Below, piece after piece: positions 31,033-41,163 of a stretch of 64,000 nucleotides of DNA (the stretch's first letter is position 1; every line of letters starts with the position of its first letter). Below the pieces are notes generated by a model. It saw nothing but the letters and a program-made list of their open reading frames with translations. It was not told where the DNA came from and made no database searches. The stretch is from Hydrogenobacter hydrogenophilus (GTDB taxonomy: Bacteria > Aquificota > Aquificia > Aquificales > Aquificaceae). Made by a program: the position numbers and the translations under genes. The stretch covers positions 124,001 to 188,000 of the forward strand of contig NZ_OBEN01000002.1 in assembly GCF_900215655.1 (NCBI RefSeq). The letters are read 5' to 3'.

Positions 31033-32322
31033 ATGAAATTTCTTATATTATTGTTTTTGGAGGTGCTTATGACAAGTTTGGTTTTGGCAGAGGAGCTTTA
31101 CACATACAGGCTACCTAACGGTGCACAGTTGATTGTAAAAAGAAGAGATGACACTCAAGCGGTTGCTCTTCATGTATGGTTCAAAGTGGGTTCTATATAT
31201 GAAAACTATCAAGAAAAAGGTATGGCACACTTTTTAGAGCACATGCTTTTTAACGGCTCAGAAAAGTATCCTTATGGCCAAATAGACAAGTTGGTAGAAA
31301 GTATGGGGGGCAACATAAACGCAGGTACTTCTAAGGAGTACACCTTTTATCACATAGAAATAGCAAAGCCTTACTGGAAGCCGGCTTTGGAGATCCTGTA
31401 TCAGCTAACACAAAAACCACTCCTGTCTGAAGATATGATAGAAAAAGAAAAACCTATAGTCATAGAAGAATTAAAAAGAGGAAAGGACAACCCATCAACA
31501 GTCCTTTGGGAGGAATTTGAAAAGCTCGCTTACAAAGTATCACCTTATAGATTTCCCATTATAGGCTACGAAGAGACCATACAAAAATTTACAAGAGAGT
31601 CCCTTTTGAGGTTCTACAGGAACTTTTACCAACCTAAGAATATGTACATAGTAGTGGTAGGAGATGTAGACCCGGATCAAGTAAAAGAGGAGGTTATAAA
31701 CACCTTTGGCAAAGAGGAAGGTAGGCCTGTTGTAAGACCCCATATACCTACAGAACCTGAGCAGATGGGTGTCAGGTTTAAAGAGATCACGGATAGCAGA
31801 TTAGAAAAGGCTTACTGGATAATAGGTTGGAGAGTCCCCTCGATAGGTTCAAAGGAATACTACGCTTTAGTGGTATTAGACCAAATCTTGGGTAGTGGAA
31901 GGACTTCTGTGCTTTACAGGGAGTTAAAGGAAAAAGGCTTGGTTTATAGTGTTTATACTGGAGACTTGGCAAGACCACAGGACAACATGTATGTTATAAG
32001 TGCCACTTTTGATCCTGAAAAGTACGCACAGGTCAAAGAGCGCTTAAAAGAAATTCTAACTCAATTGAGTTCCCAGCTAACTGATGAGGAGCTGAAAAAA
32101 GCAAAGGAAAGGTTGATAAATTCAGAGATATTTTCCTTAGAGAAGGTTTCAAGTGATGCTTACTATATAGGCTACTCAATAACCGTTGTGGGACTCTTAG
32201 ACTACTACAAGTATTTTGAAAACAACATAAAGTCTGTTAGAAAACAAGATGTCCTGAAAGTTTTAGAAAACTGCCTAAACAAAGAGAACTACGACGAAGT
32301 ACTTATGCTACCTAAAAGATGA
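31033..32322 (+). CDS. M16 zinc peptidase, catalytic subunit
   Basis: 429 residues. Signal peptide (MKFLILLFLEVLMTSLVLA) predicts a periplasmic enzyme. Zinc motif H66-x-x-E69-H70 (AHFLEHMLFNGSEKYP) with the downstream Glu in EKPIVIEELKRG at about 145. Second M16 domain lacks the motif, as usual. It is coupled to a second M16 gene by a 4-bp overlap; the pair resembles heteromeric processing-peptidase-like proteases. Confidence 0.92.
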   Translation: MKFLILLFLEVLMTSLVLAEELYTYRLPNGAQLIVKRRDDTQAVALHVWFKVGSIYENYQEKGMAHFLEHMLFNGSEKYPYGQIDKLVESMGGNINAGTSKEYTFYHIEIAKPYWKPALEILYQLTQKPLLSEDMIEKEKPIVIEELKRGKDNPSTVLWEEFEKLAYKVSPYRFPIIGYEETIQKFTRESLLRFYRNFYQPKNMYIVVVGDVDPDQVKEEVINTFGKEEGRPVVRPHIPTEPEQMGVRFKEITDSRLEKAYWIIGWRVPSIGSKEYYALVVLDQILGSGRTSVLYRELKEKGLVYSVYTGDLARPQDNMYVISATFDPEKYAQVKERLKEILTQLSSQLTDEELKKAKERLINSEIFSLEKVSSDAYYIGYSITVVGLLDYYKYFENNIKSVRKQDVLKVLENCLNKENYDEVLMLPKR

Positions 32323-33572
32323 GTGCTTTACTTTTTATACTGATATTTCTTACTTTATCTTTTGGAGGTGAAAAAGTGCACAGCGTAGTGCTTGATAATG
32401 GTGTAAGGCTAATAATAAAACAGACTCACGGAAAGGGCATAGTTGCGGGTGTTATATTCATAAAGTCTGGTGTGCATGGAGAGAGCAAAAAAGGTATTAC
32501 AAATCTTATCACAACACTTCTTACAAAAGGTACAAAAAAATACAGTTCTTATGACATAGCCAGTGCCTTTGAAGATTATGGTGGCAGTATATCCGCAAAT
32601 ACTACAGATGATTATGTAGAGATAGCTTTTGCGACAAAAGTGGAAGGTCTGCAAAGAGGGCTTGAAGTGATAAGAAGTATGCTTTACGAACCTGCATTCA
32701 ACGAAGAAGACATCAGCAGAGAAAAGACAAACATAATAAGTGCTATAAGGTCCAAAAGAGAAAGGGGATATGAGCTTGCCATGGAACATCTTAGGACACT
32801 AACCTTTAAAGGAACTGATTACGAAGTTTCTCCCTTGGGAAAAGAGGAAGACATAAAGAGCATAACCAAAGATGACCTGATAAACAGATGGAAGGATCTG
32901 CTCAAAGGTGGAAGCGTAGTGGTCAGCATAGTTGGAGATATACAACCTGAGAAGGTAGAGACTATGATAAAGCCCTTGTTTTTAGAAATGCCTATAGGTG
33001 CCTTTGACATTGGTAAAAAGGATGTTTATATACAGACAAGTCAATTACAGAAGGTAAAAAGGCCAGGTGCACAGACAACCCTGCTATGCGCTTTTAATGC
33101 CCCAAAGATAGAGGATAAGGACTACTACAGTTTTAAAGTGCTTGTGAGTGCTTTGGGAAATGGCATGACTTCAAAGCTCTTCAAAGAGTTAAGAGAAAAG
33201 AAGGGATACGCTTATGCCACCTACGCTTACTATCCTACGAGGCTCCTTTCTCCTAGAATGTTTGCTTATGTGGGAACCTCACCTGAAAAAAGTCAATCCG
33301 CTTTAGAAGACCTCATAAAAGTAGTTCAATCTTCAGAGCTTACTCAAGAAGATGTAAAGCTTGCTAAAAGCAAGCTTGTGGGTGATTTCCTCCTTGATCA
33401 TCAAACAAGACTCAAACAGGCATGGTATTTAGGATTTTACGAGATCATGGGTTTGGGTTGGAAGATGGATGAACTCTATCCAGAGAAAGTAGAAAGCGTA
33501 AGCTATCAGGAGGTTCTTGAGGTTCAGAAGAAATATTTAGACAAACATCAGTGTGTTGTGGTGGAGCCCTAA
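32319..33572 (+). CDS. M16 peptidase-like protein without zinc motif
   Basis: 417 residues with a short signal sequence. The fold matches its upstream neighbour (GGSISANTTDDYVEI; LREKKGYAYATYAYY), but where H-x-x-E-H should be it has KKGITNLITTLLTKGTKKYS, so it cannot bind zinc in the standard way. It probably forms the non-catalytic partner of the upstream protease. 3' end overlaps the Fnr-type gene by 4 bp. Confidence 0.9.
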   Translation: MSALLFILIFLTLSFGGEKVHSVVLDNGVRLIIKQTHGKGIVAGVIFIKSGVHGESKKGITNLITTLLTKGTKKYSSYDIASAFEDYGGSISANTTDDYVEIAFATKVEGLQRGLEVIRSMLYEPAFNEEDISREKTNIISAIRSKRERGYELAMEHLRTLTFKGTDYEVSPLGKEEDIKSITKDDLINRWKDLLKGGSVVVSIVGDIQPEKVETMIKPLFLEMPIGAFDIGKKDVYIQTSQLQKVKRPGAQTTLLCAFNAPKIEDKDYYSFKVLVSALGNGMTSKLFKELREKKGYAYATYAYYPTRLLSPRMFAYVGTSPEKSQSALEDLIKVVQSSELTQEDVKLAKSKLVGDFLLDHQTRLKQAWYLGFYEIMGLGWKMDELYPEKVESVSYQEVLEVQKKYLDKHQCVVVEP

Positions 33573-34243
33573 AAACTAAGCTCCTTCTTTAATCTTTCCA
33601 CATCCTTTATTATTATCTCACCCCTTCCCAGCTGAATTATTTCATCTTTTTCTAAATCCTTCAAGAGTCTTGATACAACCTCTCTGACGGTTCCTATGTC
33701 TTTAGCTATATCTTCGTGCGTTAGTCTAAGAATCTTACTCTTTAGAGACTTTTCGTAAAGGTACTTTATGAGTCTTTTGTCCACCCTTTTTGACAAGAGC
33801 TCGTTGAGCATAACAAACAGCTCGTAAAAGTTTTTGGCTATCATCTCAAGGACAAAGTTTCTCCAGTAAGAGTACTTTTCAAAAAGATCTCTCACCGCGC
33901 GCACATCTAAAAGAAGCCCTGTTGTATCTACTTCAGCAACTGCGTAAGCCGGGTAAGGGATGTTTTTTAGTATGGAGATGTTGGTAAACATGCAAGTCTC
34001 ACCTGCAGTTATGCGATACAGGAAGATCTCCCTTCCGCTTTCTAAAAGTAAGTAAACTTTTAAAGAACCTTCCAAAACTATGGGGGATGCTTGGCATAAA
34101 CTTCCCGGAGATCCCACTATGGTGTTTGCCGGTACATGCACCTTCTGAGATCTTGTAGAAAGTTCTTTTTTAAAGTCTTCTGGTGCAAAAGGAAACAGTT
34201 TGTGCGCGTAATAGTATATCTCTTTTTCTCTCTCTTCAACCAT
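33569..34243 (-). CDS. Crp/Fnr-family transcriptional regulator
   Basis: 224 residues: cyclic-nucleotide-type beta barrel (about 25-135, with GETCMFT) and a C-terminal winged helix (about 160-215) with recognition segment LTHEDIAKDIGTVREVVSRLLKDLE. The helix-turn-helix has the E-x-x-S-R pattern of Fnr/Dnr proteins that read TTGAT half sites. There is no N-terminal cysteine cluster, so it is not an Fe-S Fnr; Cys at about 49 and 84 are the only ones. TATAAT (34255-34250) overlaps the pyrE stop and lies 6 nt before the ATG. Confidence 0.88.
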   Translation of the reverse strand: MVEEREKEIYYYAHKLFPFAPEDFKKELSTRSQKVHVPANTIVGSPGSLCQASPIVLEGSLKVYLLLESGREIFLYRITAGETCMFTNISILKNIPYPAYAVAEVDTTGLLLDVRAVRDLFEKYSYWRNFVLEMIAKNFYELFVMLNELLSKRVDKRLIKYLYEKSLKSKILRLTHEDIAKDIGTVREVVSRLLKDLEKDEIIQLGRGEIIIKDVERLKKELSF

Positions 34244-34255
34244 GTGAAAATTATA
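34244..34255 (-). promoter_or_regulatory. -10 box of the Fnr-type gene, overlapping the pyrE stop
   Basis: Minus-strand TATAAT at 34255-34250, then TTTCAC, then ATG at 34243. The 18-bp sequence AACCATGTGAAAATTATA (plus strand) is repeated at the leuD start. A GGAGG just upstream is 12 nt from the ATG, too far for a usual RBS. Confidence 0.4.
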
Positions 34256-34802
34256 CCTCCTTCAAAAGCTGAGAAAGTTTAAAAAGAGAATAGAGCTTTA
34301 GTCCTTCCTTTTCTATGTTTTCCCTTCCGCCCTCTTCTCTATCAACTATGCAAAAAACGCCTAGTACTTCAAAACCCTCTTCTCTGCATGCTCTTACAGC
34401 CTTCAAGGAGGAACTTGCGGTAGTGACCACATCTTCAAGGACCACAACTTTTTCACCGGGCTTCAGCAGACCTTCAACCTGTTTCCCGGTGCCGTGCATC
34501 TTTTTTTCTTTCCGAACCACAAAGGGTTTTATTGGGTTTGCATCCAGATAAGATACGAAAGCTACCGCATAAGCTATGGGGTCAGCTCCAAGAGTTAACC
34601 CCCCTGCTCCGTGTGGTTTTAGAGGCTTTATAGCAGAGTACATTACGCTACCTACAAGGTGTGCTCCTTCTGGATCAAGGGTTATCTGCTTGAGGTCTAT
34701 GTAATACCTGCTGTATCTTCCCGAGGATAACTTAAATATGGGTTCTTGCGCTACTCTTAGGGATCTTTCTAAGATCATCTTCTTAAGTTTTTCTTCAAGC
34801 AT
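34251..34802 (-). CDS. pyrE: Orotate phosphoribosyltransferase
   Basis: 183 residues. Makes OMP from orotate and PRPP. PRPP loop [13 protein letters not shown] at about 115-127; N-terminal [17 protein letters not shown] and the [14 protein letters not shown] catalytic loop agree. Overlaps the leuD stop by 8 bp and is followed directly by the Fnr-type gene. Confidence 0.95.
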   Translation of the reverse strand: MLEEKLKKMILERSLRVAQEPIFKLSSGRYSRYYIDLKQITLDPEGAHLVGSVMYSAIKPLKPHGAGGLTLGADPIAYAVAFVSYLDANPIKPFVVRKEKKMHGTGKQVEGLLKPGEKVVVLEDVVTTASSSLKAVRACREEGFEVLGVFCIVDREEGGRENIEKEGLKLYSLFKLSQLLKEV

Positions 34803-35298
34803 TGCCTCTTAGTTTCTGTTTTGCATACTCCATAAGCCCACCTGCTTTTAGTATAGCCTGAAGTTCGTTGGGGAACTTGGTAGCTGTATACTCTTTACCA
34901 GTCGTTAGGTTTCTAACTATGCCTTTATCAAGGTCAACCTCTACCTCATCTCCGTGGTTTATCTCGTCAACTGCCTCAGGAGCTTCCACAATGGGAAGGC
35001 CTATGTTTATGGCGTTCCTGAAAAATATCCTTGCAAAGGACTTGGCTATAACTACAGGCACACCAGCATACTTTATCGCTATGGGTGCGTGCTCTCTGGA
35101 AGAGCCAGAACCAAAGTTCTTTCCTGCAACTATTATGTCTCCTGGATTGTGCTTTTGTGCAAAGTCAGGATGTTCGGAATCTTCCATGACATGTTTGGCA
35201 AGTTCCTTGGGGTCAGAAGTATTTAAGTATCTGGCAGGTATTATCTGATCTGTATCCACATTATCGCCAAACTTCCAAACCTTTCCTCTTATAACCAT
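34795..35298 (-). CDS. leuD: 3-isopropylmalate dehydratase small subunit
   Basis: 167 residues from ATG 35298 ([20 protein letters not shown]). A longer in-frame start at 35361 would run through dnaE. Family blocks: [27 protein letters not shown] and the C-terminal AGGLMEYAK. This is the short archaeal/thermophile type, which could also serve the citramalate pathway (citraconate/methylmalate isomerisation) together with CimA. Confidence 0.92.
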   Translation of the reverse strand: MVIRGKVWKFGDNVDTDQIIPARYLNTSDPKELAKHVMEDSEHPDFAQKHNPGDIIVAGKNFGSGSSREHAPIAIKYAGVPVVIAKSFARIFFRNAINIGLPIVEAPEAVDEINHGDEVEVDLDKGIVRNLTTGKEYTATKFPNELQAILKAGGLMEYAKQKLRGNA

Positions 35299-35331
35299 GT
35301 GAAAATTATAACTTATAATAGGTTTATAACC
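35299..35331. promoter_or_regulatory. 33-bp divergent promoter region leuD / dnaE
   Basis: Leftward, TATAAT at 35310-35305 lies 6 nt before the leuD ATG. Rightward, TATAAT at 35314-35319 lies 12 nt before the dnaE ATG. The boxes are 3 bp apart, so the two transcription starts must be competing or coordinated. No Shine-Dalgarno precedes either gene. Confidence 0.45.
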
Positions 35332-38300
35332 ATGAGAGAGTTTGTGCATCTGCACCTTCATACTCAGTATTCGCTTCTTGACGGAGCAATAAAGATAAAA
35401 GACCTTGCACTAAAAGCCAAAGAGTTAGGCTACAAAGCGGTTGCCATAACGGATCACGGGAATCTTTTTGGCATTCTTGACTTTTACAGAAGCATGAAAA
35501 AGGAAGGTATAAAACCTCTCATAGGTATGGAGGCATACTTTACCACAGGCTCACGCCACGAGAAAAGAGGAAAGGGTTCTGAAGATAACATAACAGATAG
35601 GTATAACCATCACCTCATCCTAATAGCAATGAACGATGTAGGGCTTAAAAATCTGATGGCGCTTTCAAGCATATCTTACAAAGAAGGTTTTTACTACAAG
35701 CCGAGGATAGATTACGAAGTTCTAAGTGAATACTGTGAAGGTCTTATCGCCATAACTGCGTGTCTAAAGGGCGTGCCTACTTACTACGCATCCATAGGTG
35801 ATGAGGAGAAGGCAGGCTATTGGGTAAAAAAATTCAAAGATCTATTTGGAGAAAACCTCTATCTTGAACTGCAATCTAACTCCCTTGAGGAGCAAGAAAG
35901 AGCTAACAGAGTCCTTATAGACATAGCGAAGCGTTTGGGAGTTAAGCTGATCGCTACTAACGATTCCCATTATCTAAATCCTGACGACAGACTTGCTCAT
36001 CAGGTTCTTATGGCTATACAGATGAAAAAAACCCTGATGGAAATACAACAAGGTGTAGGTTTTAAGTGTGCGAACGAAGGGCTACACTTTGCAAGTCCAG
36101 AGGAGGTGTGGAAGAAGTTTGAAGGCAAGTTTGAAGGTTGGGAAAAGGCTCTTCTTAACACTCTTGAAGTAGCAGAAAAAACATCAGATACCTTTGAACT
36201 TTTAGAAAGCGGAGGGTACTTACTGCCAAAATACGATACGGGTGATAAGACTACCGGAGATTTTCTAAGAGAACTTGCCATAAAGGGGTTAAAACAGAGA
36301 ATACAGCAGGGGCTTGCAAAAGATACGAAAGAATACTGGGATAGGCTGGAGTACGAATTGGAAGTGGTCTCAAAGATGGGTTTTGAGGGCTACTTTCTCA
36401 TAGTGCAGGACTTTATAAACTGGGCTAAGTCTCAGGGGATACCCGTAGGTCCCGGAAGAGGTTCTGCATCTGGTTCTTTGCTTGCTTTTTCTCTTGGTAT
36501 AACGGATGTGGACCCTATAAGGCATGGTCTTCTCTTTGAAAGGTTCTTAAACCCAGACAGGATATCTATGCCAGACATTGATGTGGATTTTTGTATGGAA
36601 AACAGGGACAAGGTTATACAGTATGTGAAGGAAAAATACGGCGAAGAGAATGTGGCACAGATCATAACTTACAATGTGATGAAGGCAAAACAAACCCTGA
36701 GAGATGTGGCAAGGGCTTTGGGAGTGCCTTACTCCACCGCAGACACCCTTGCAAAACTTATACCACAGGGTGATGTTCAAGGTACTTGGCTTTCCTTAGA
36801 GGAGATGTACATAACACCTATAAAGGAGCTTTTGGAAAAATACGGACAGCACAGAAGGGACATAGAGGACAGCGTGAGCAAGTTCAGAAAGATGTGTCAA
36901 GAAAACCCAGAAATAAAAACCCTTGTGGAAATAGCTCTAAAGCTTGAAGGGCTCACACGGCATACTTCTTTGCACGCTGCAGGAGTAGTCATATCTCCTA
37001 TACCCTTGCGCGAACGCATACCTCTTTATTACGACAAAGACAAAACCCTTGCGACCCAGTTTGACATGACCAAGTTGGAAGAAGTGGGACTCATAAAAAT
37101 GGACTTTTTGGGACTCAAAACCCTCACCGAGTTAAAAAAGATGAAGCAGTTAGTAGAAGAAAGGCATGGAATAAGCATAGACTACCTTAGATTGCCTTTG
37201 GACGATCCTGCAGTATATGAGCTTCTAAGGGCAGGAAACACTACGGGTGTCTTTCAGCTTGAAAGTGTAGGTATGAAAAATCTTCTCAAAAGGTTGGAGC
37301 CGGATAACTTTGATGACATAGTGGCAGTATTAGCACTATACAGACCAGGACCACTAAAAAGTGGTCTTGTAGATAGCTACATAAACAGGAAGCACGGAAA
37401 AGAACCTGTAGAGTACATATTCCCAGAGCTTGAGCCAGTTCTAAAAGACACTTACGGCATCATAGTGTATCAGGAGCAGGTAATGAAAATATCTCAGATA
37501 CTTTGCGGTTTCACTCCGGGTGAAGCGGACACTCTACGAAAAGCTATAGGTAAGAAGAAAAAAGATGTCATGCAAGAGATGAGGGAGAAGTTCATAAGAG
37601 GGGCAGTAGAGAGAGGCTATGACGAGCAAAAAGTAAGAAAGCTGTGGGAAGACATAGAGGAGTTTGCCAGCTACTCTTTCAATAAATCTCATTCAGTAGC
37701 TTACGGATACATATCTTATTGGACCGCTTACATGAAGGCACACTACCCAGAAGAGTTTTTTGTAGTAAAGCTCTCCACAGAGAAAAGCGATAAAAAGTTT
37801 ATAAACCTCATAAGAGATGCAAAAAACATGGGCTTTACCATACTACCACCTGACATAAACGAGAGCCAAGTGGACTTTACCATAGTGGGAAGGGGGAAAA
37901 TAAGGTTTGGTCTTGCAAGAATAAAGGGTGTAGGAGAAGATACAGCCAAATCCATAGTGGAATGTAGAAAGAAAAAATGGAACAGTTTAAGCGATTTTCT
38001 AAGAAGCGTAGACCAGCGGAAGGTTAATAAAAAGGTGATAGAAGCTCTCATAAAGGCAGGCGCTTTTGATTTTACAGGAGAAAGCAGGGAGAAACTACTC
38101 TCTAACATAGACAAAACCTTAAAGAACGGTGTTATTCCCTTAGGAGACCTCTTTGGTGCAAAGGACACAAACAAGGATAACACCATAGATCCCTTAAAGT
38201 ACGAAAAGGAAGTGTTAGGCATTTACGTATCTAAACATCCCATAGACCCCATAGAAAAACTGCTTCTTGGGAAGGTAAAATGGCTTGAGGAACTTGAAGA

Positions 38301-38805
38301 GTTAGAAGAAGGCACTTACTACTTTGCGGGTGTAGTATCAGAGCTAAAGGAGAAAAAGACCAAAAACGGCACTTACATGGCAAGCTTTTACCTTATGGAC
38401 AAAACGGGTATAGCTGAGGCAGTAGCTTTTCCAGATATATACGAAAGCAATAAAGAGATCCTAAAGGAAGATGCCCTCGTAGTTCTAAAGTGCGATGTGG
38501 AGCACGAAGAAGAGTACGAAGAGACTAAGCTTATAGTCAGAGAAGTTTACAAACCAGAGGAGTTCATAAAAGGAGAGAGCATGTATCTAACTTTGGTTTT
38601 CACCAGAGAGCTTTCAGATGAGGAGCTCACAAAACTAAAAAACTGCCTTACAAAGCACAGCAATCAAGAAGGAAAAGAGCTTATCTTAGACCTTCGGATA
38701 AACGGCTACAGAACACTACTACAGGCGGACCCAAGCATAAAGGTCCTGCCCTCCGCGGAACTATTAGAAGAACTAAAGAAGTTAGACATCAAACTGATAG
38801 TTTAA
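35332..38805 (+). CDS. dnaE: DNA polymerase III alpha subunit
   Basis: Replicative polymerase. 1157 residues from ATG 35332, giving the usual start [19 protein letters not shown]; an in-frame GTG at 35299 only adds a stretch unlike the family. PHP domain at 1-290 with metal-binding [15 protein letters not shown] and SHYLN; polymerase core with [12 protein letters not shown] and PDIDVDF (catalytic aspartates in [13 protein letters not shown]); C-terminal helix-hairpin-helix (KGVGEDTA) and OB fold near 985-1070. DnaN, its clamp, is at 58628. 3' end overlaps the DUF309 gene by 24 bp. Confidence 0.97.
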   Translation: MREFVHLHLHTQYSLLDGAIKIKDLALKAKELGYKAVAITDHGNLFGILDFYRSMKKEGIKPLIGMEAYFTTGSRHEKRGKGSEDNITDRYNHHLILIAMNDVGLKNLMALSSISYKEGFYYKPRIDYEVLSEYCEGLIAITACLKGVPTYYASIGDEEKAGYWVKKFKDLFGENLYLELQSNSLEEQERANRVLIDIAKRLGVKLIATNDSHYLNPDDRLAHQVLMAIQMKKTLMEIQQGVGFKCANEGLHFASPEEVWKKFEGKFEGWEKALLNTLEVAEKTSDTFELLESGGYLLPKYDTGDKTTGDFLRELAIKGLKQRIQQGLAKDTKEYWDRLEYELEVVSKMGFEGYFLIVQDFINWAKSQGIPVGPGRGSASGSLLAFSLGITDVDPIRHGLLFERFLNPDRISMPDIDVDFCMENRDKVIQYVKEKYGEENVAQIITYNVMKAKQTLRDVARALGVPYSTADTLAKLIPQGDVQGTWLSLEEMYITPIKELLEKYGQHRRDIEDSVSKFRKMCQENPEIKTLVEIALKLEGLTRHTSLHAAGVVISPIPLRERIPLYYDKDKTLATQFDMTKLEEVGLIKMDFLGLKTLTELKKMKQLVEERHGISIDYLRLPLDDPAVYELLRAGNTTGVFQLESVGMKNLLKRLEPDNFDDIVAVLALYRPGPLKSGLVDSYINRKHGKEPVEYIFPELEPVLKDTYGIIVYQEQVMKISQILCGFTPGEADTLRKAIGKKKKDVMQEMREKFIRGAVERGYDEQKVRKLWEDIEEFASYSFNKSHSVAYGYISYWTAYMKAHYPEEFFVVKLSTEKSDKKFINLIRDAKNMGFTILPPDINESQVDFTIVGRGKIRFGLARIKGVGEDTAKSIVECRKKKWNSLSDFLRSVDQRKVNKKVIEALIKAGAFDFTGESREKLLSNIDKTLKNGVIPLGDLFGAKDTNKDNTIDPLKYEKEVLGIYVSKHPIDPIEKLLLGKVKWLEELEELEEGTYYFAGVVSELKEKKTKNGTYMASFYLMDKTGIAEAVAFPDIYESNKEILKEDALVVLKCDVEHEEEYEETKLIVREVYKPEEFIKGESMYLTLVFTRELSDEELTKLKNCLTKHSNQEGKELILDLRINGYRTLLQADPSIKVLPSAELLEELKKLDIKLIV

Positions 38806-39153
38806 ATGAAACTTAGGAAAATCCTTTATGTCCTCCTCCTTCTCCAAACATTCTATGGAGGAGCTTACGAAAGAGAGCATGTAATCTATGTTTATGTATC
38901 TAAAATTCTTTGGACATTCTTTTAGCTGGGCTTGCACTTTTTTGAGTACTCTCAAAGCGCTGTCTTTTCTTCCACATTTGTAGTGGTAGTACGCTATGGC
39001 AAGCCTTATAATCCCCTGATAGCAGTTTCTTGAAAGCTTGTCTTCTTTGGGGAAAAGTCGCCATATGTCTTCCAACACCTCATGAGCTTCGTAAAACTTT
39101 CCTTCCTCCCAAAGCTTCTTGACAGTAAGAAGCATATCTTCTTCTACACTCAT
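38782..39153 (-). CDS. DUF309 family protein
   Basis: 123 residues, all-helical. Family motifs FYEAHEVLEDIWR and CYQGIIRLAIAYYHY. Function unknown. Start is ATG 39153 in a TGATG overlap with the FUN14-like gene (a GTG lies one codon earlier). Last gene of the sHdr/lip run; co-transcription does not prove a sulfur role. Confidence 0.8.
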   Translation of the reverse strand: MSVEEDMLLTVKKLWEEGKFYEAHEVLEDIWRLFPKEDKLSRNCYQGIIRLAIAYYHYKCGRKDSALRVLKKVQAQLKECPKNFRYINIDYMLSFVSSSIECLEKEEDIKDFPKFHLNYQFDV

Positions 39154-39443
39154 CACATTTTAAACCCCAGATAAAAACCACCAAGGAAAGCAGAAGAAAA
39201 AGCTACCTGTCTAACTATTCCGTAAATGAAGCTGTTAAAACCTTCAAACATGCCTTTAAAAATATTCAAAAAGGCTGACCAATGAATGTCTATTATACCC
39301 TTACTCTTGAGCCACAGCAAAGAGAGTATGTAAAGCCCCAAGAGCATAAGGAAAATATTTAACACTCTCTTTACAGCAAAACCTACCACAAAACCTGCAA
39401 AACCTCCGTAGCCCAAGTCTGCTACAAGCTCCTCAACGCTCAT
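39153..39443 (-). CDS. FUN14-like small membrane protein
   Basis: 96 residues, two to three hydrophobic segments (about 12-30, 33-46, 75-95). Glycine pattern GFAGFVVGFAVKRV and the C-terminal FLGGFYLGFKM resemble the FUN14 family. Function in bacteria is unknown. Overlaps lipS2 by 4 bp. Confidence 0.7.
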   Translation of the reverse strand: MSVEELVADLGYGGFAGFVVGFAVKRVLNIFLMLLGLYILSLLWLKSKGIIDIHWSAFLNIFKGMFEGFNSFIYGIVRQVAFSSAFLGGFYLGFKM

Positions 39444-40555
39444 TGGTATCTGAGCACGCTTGGATTCAAAATATCTGGGTAATTTGTGTTCATTTCGTAA
39501 TCAAACAACTGTTTCCTTATCTTTTTAAGGTCGCTTCTTTCTGGCTTGAAGGGATAGCTTTTTATGTCGCTTACTGAACTATCACCAAAAGGTCTGTTGC
39601 AGGCAACCTCAGTAGTTTTACCTCTACATCCAGAAGTCATGAAGGGTCTTCCACTCCAAAAGATCTCCTCAAAGGTATCTTGGTCTATGCCGAAGTGTAC
39701 CACCTGTCCTTTTTCGTTGAACTTCATGTCCTCGTACCGAGCTATCTTGTTGTCTATAAGGTATCTGGCGAACTGTACTCTTCTGTACTGTGGTGCTGGA
39801 CATGGCTTTTCCTTTTCCATCATGGAGCCTTCTTCTGGCCAGAAGGAAAAGAGGTGAGTTCTTGCGCCTAAATCTCTGACCCTCTGTATGGTTTGTATCA
39901 TTTCTTGCTCTGTTTCTCCAAGACCTACTACCAGATGACAACCTGCATAACCATCTCCCATCACATCACAAGCCCACTCTAACACCTTCCAAAAGGTTTC
40001 CCACCTGTGAGGGCTTTTCATGGGTCTTCCTCTTAGCTTCTCAAATATCTCTGGTGTTGCGCAATCTATAGCTACAGTAACAGTATCAGCACCAAGCTTT
40101 TTATAGTCTTCCATATCTTCGTATGTGGTTCCCGTTGCGTTTATAAGCAAAGATACGAAGATTTTATCTCCCAGCTCTTCCAAAACCCTTTTGAGCACAT
40201 ACTTAGTATCCCTTATAGCCTTTGGGTGCGTGATCTGAGCTATACAGAGTCGTTCTACATGACCTACACTTTTTGACCTTTCTATGATGTCTTCCAGTTT
40301 TACGGTAGGCCACTCCACCCTTATGAAGTTCTTTTTGGAGTACTCCATATCCCTTGCTTTCTGAAGACCACAATACGCACAGTCTGCATGACATCCAGAT
40401 GGATAGGTCAAAAGCGTATTTATACAGCTTAGCTTAGTGTTCCTATAGAACTGTCCGGGAACTAAACCTAAAGTCATAGCGGCAGCCATACTTATCTGAA
40501 GATATTCGGGACTTTCCTTTTGCTCTGTGAGTTTTTCAAGTACCAATTTATTCAT
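39440..40555 (-). CDS. lipS2: Radical SAM lipoyl synthase component LipS2
   Basis: 371 residues. Radical SAM motif C-H-A-D-C-A-Y-C within TYPSGCHADCAYCGLQKARD at about residue 55. BioB/LipA-like barrel with VGLGETEQEM; C-terminal extra cysteines (SGCRGKTTEVACNRPFGDSS) could hold an auxiliary cluster. In the described novel lipoate pathway, LipS1 and LipS2 together insert the two sulfurs into octanoyl-LbpA. Assignment as LipS2 rests on the lbpA-lipS1 neighbourhood. Overlaps rdgB by 4 bp. Confidence 0.82.
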   Translation of the reverse strand: MNKLVLEKLTEQKESPEYLQISMAAAMTLGLVPGQFYRNTKLSCINTLLTYPSGCHADCAYCGLQKARDMEYSKKNFIRVEWPTVKLEDIIERSKSVGHVERLCIAQITHPKAIRDTKYVLKRVLEELGDKIFVSLLINATGTTYEDMEDYKKLGADTVTVAIDCATPEIFEKLRGRPMKSPHRWETFWKVLEWACDVMGDGYAGCHLVVGLGETEQEMIQTIQRVRDLGARTHLFSFWPEEGSMMEKEKPCPAPQYRRVQFARYLIDNKIARYEDMKFNEKGQVVHFGIDQDTFEEIFWSGRPFMTSGCRGKTTEVACNRPFGDSSVSDIKSYPFKPERSDLKKIRKQLFDYEMNTNYPDILNPSVLRYQ

Positions 40556-41163
40556 AACTTACCTCCTCTAAGTATTTTAATAAGATTTCTGATGGCTTTT
40601 CCACGATGGGATATGGCATCCTTCTCTTCTGACTTTAGCTGTGCCATGCTCTTTTGCATACCTTCTGGCTGAAAGACGGGATCATAACCAAAGCCTTCTG
40701 AACCTTTTGGTTCTTCAAGGATACTGCCTTCACACTCACCTTTTGACCAGTACCCGGCGTCTCCCAAACTCAGGATGAGGAAAGCTACAAACTTGGCTCT
40801 TCTGTCTTTTATACCCTCCATCAATCTAAGTAGTTTCCTTATGTTGGCTTCATCCTTTGAAGTCTTTACCTCTTCTTTTCCTCCATACTCATGATCGTAG
40901 AACCTGCTGGAAAAAACTCCCGGATAGCCATCAAGCGCATAAACCACAAGCCCTGAATCGTCTGCAAGGGTAGGCATACGGTACCTTTCGTAGTAAGCTT
41001 GTGCCTTTATGTAAGCATTTTCCAAAAAGCTTGAACCCACTTCCTGAACCTCTATCTCCTCTTTAGGAACTTCTACTTGAAAGGAATAAGCTTCTAATAG
41101 CCTCTTCATCTCCTCTGCCTTTCTTAGATTGCTCGTTGCTAAAAGTATCCTCTTTAGCTCCAT
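40552..41163 (-). CDS. rdgB: Non-canonical purine NTP pyrophosphatase (RdgB/HAM1)
   Basis: 203 residues. Removes dITP/XTP from the nucleotide pool. N-terminal LLATSNLRKAEEMKRLL (S/T-x-N-x-x-K motif), TLADDSGLVVYALDGYPGVFSSRF and GFGYDPVFQPEG are diagnostic. It sits between lipS1 (10-bp overlap) and lipS2 (4-bp overlap), an unexpected housekeeping gene in a lipoate/sulfur operon. Confidence 0.95.
   Translation of the reverse strand: MELKRILLATSNLRKAEEMKRLLEAYSFQVEVPKEEIEVQEVGSSFLENAYIKAQAYYERYRMPTLADDSGLVVYALDGYPGVFSSRFYDHEYGGKEEVKTSKDEANIRKLLRLMEGIKDRRAKFVAFLILSLGDAGYWSKGECEGSILEEPKGSEGFGYDPVFQPEGMQKSMAQLKSEEKDAISHRGKAIRNLIKILRGGKL

Noticed and set aside
37743-38222. 159-codon minus-strand frame opposite dnaE
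   Set aside because: Shadow of the dnaE frame with biased Ser/Phe composition and no start signal.
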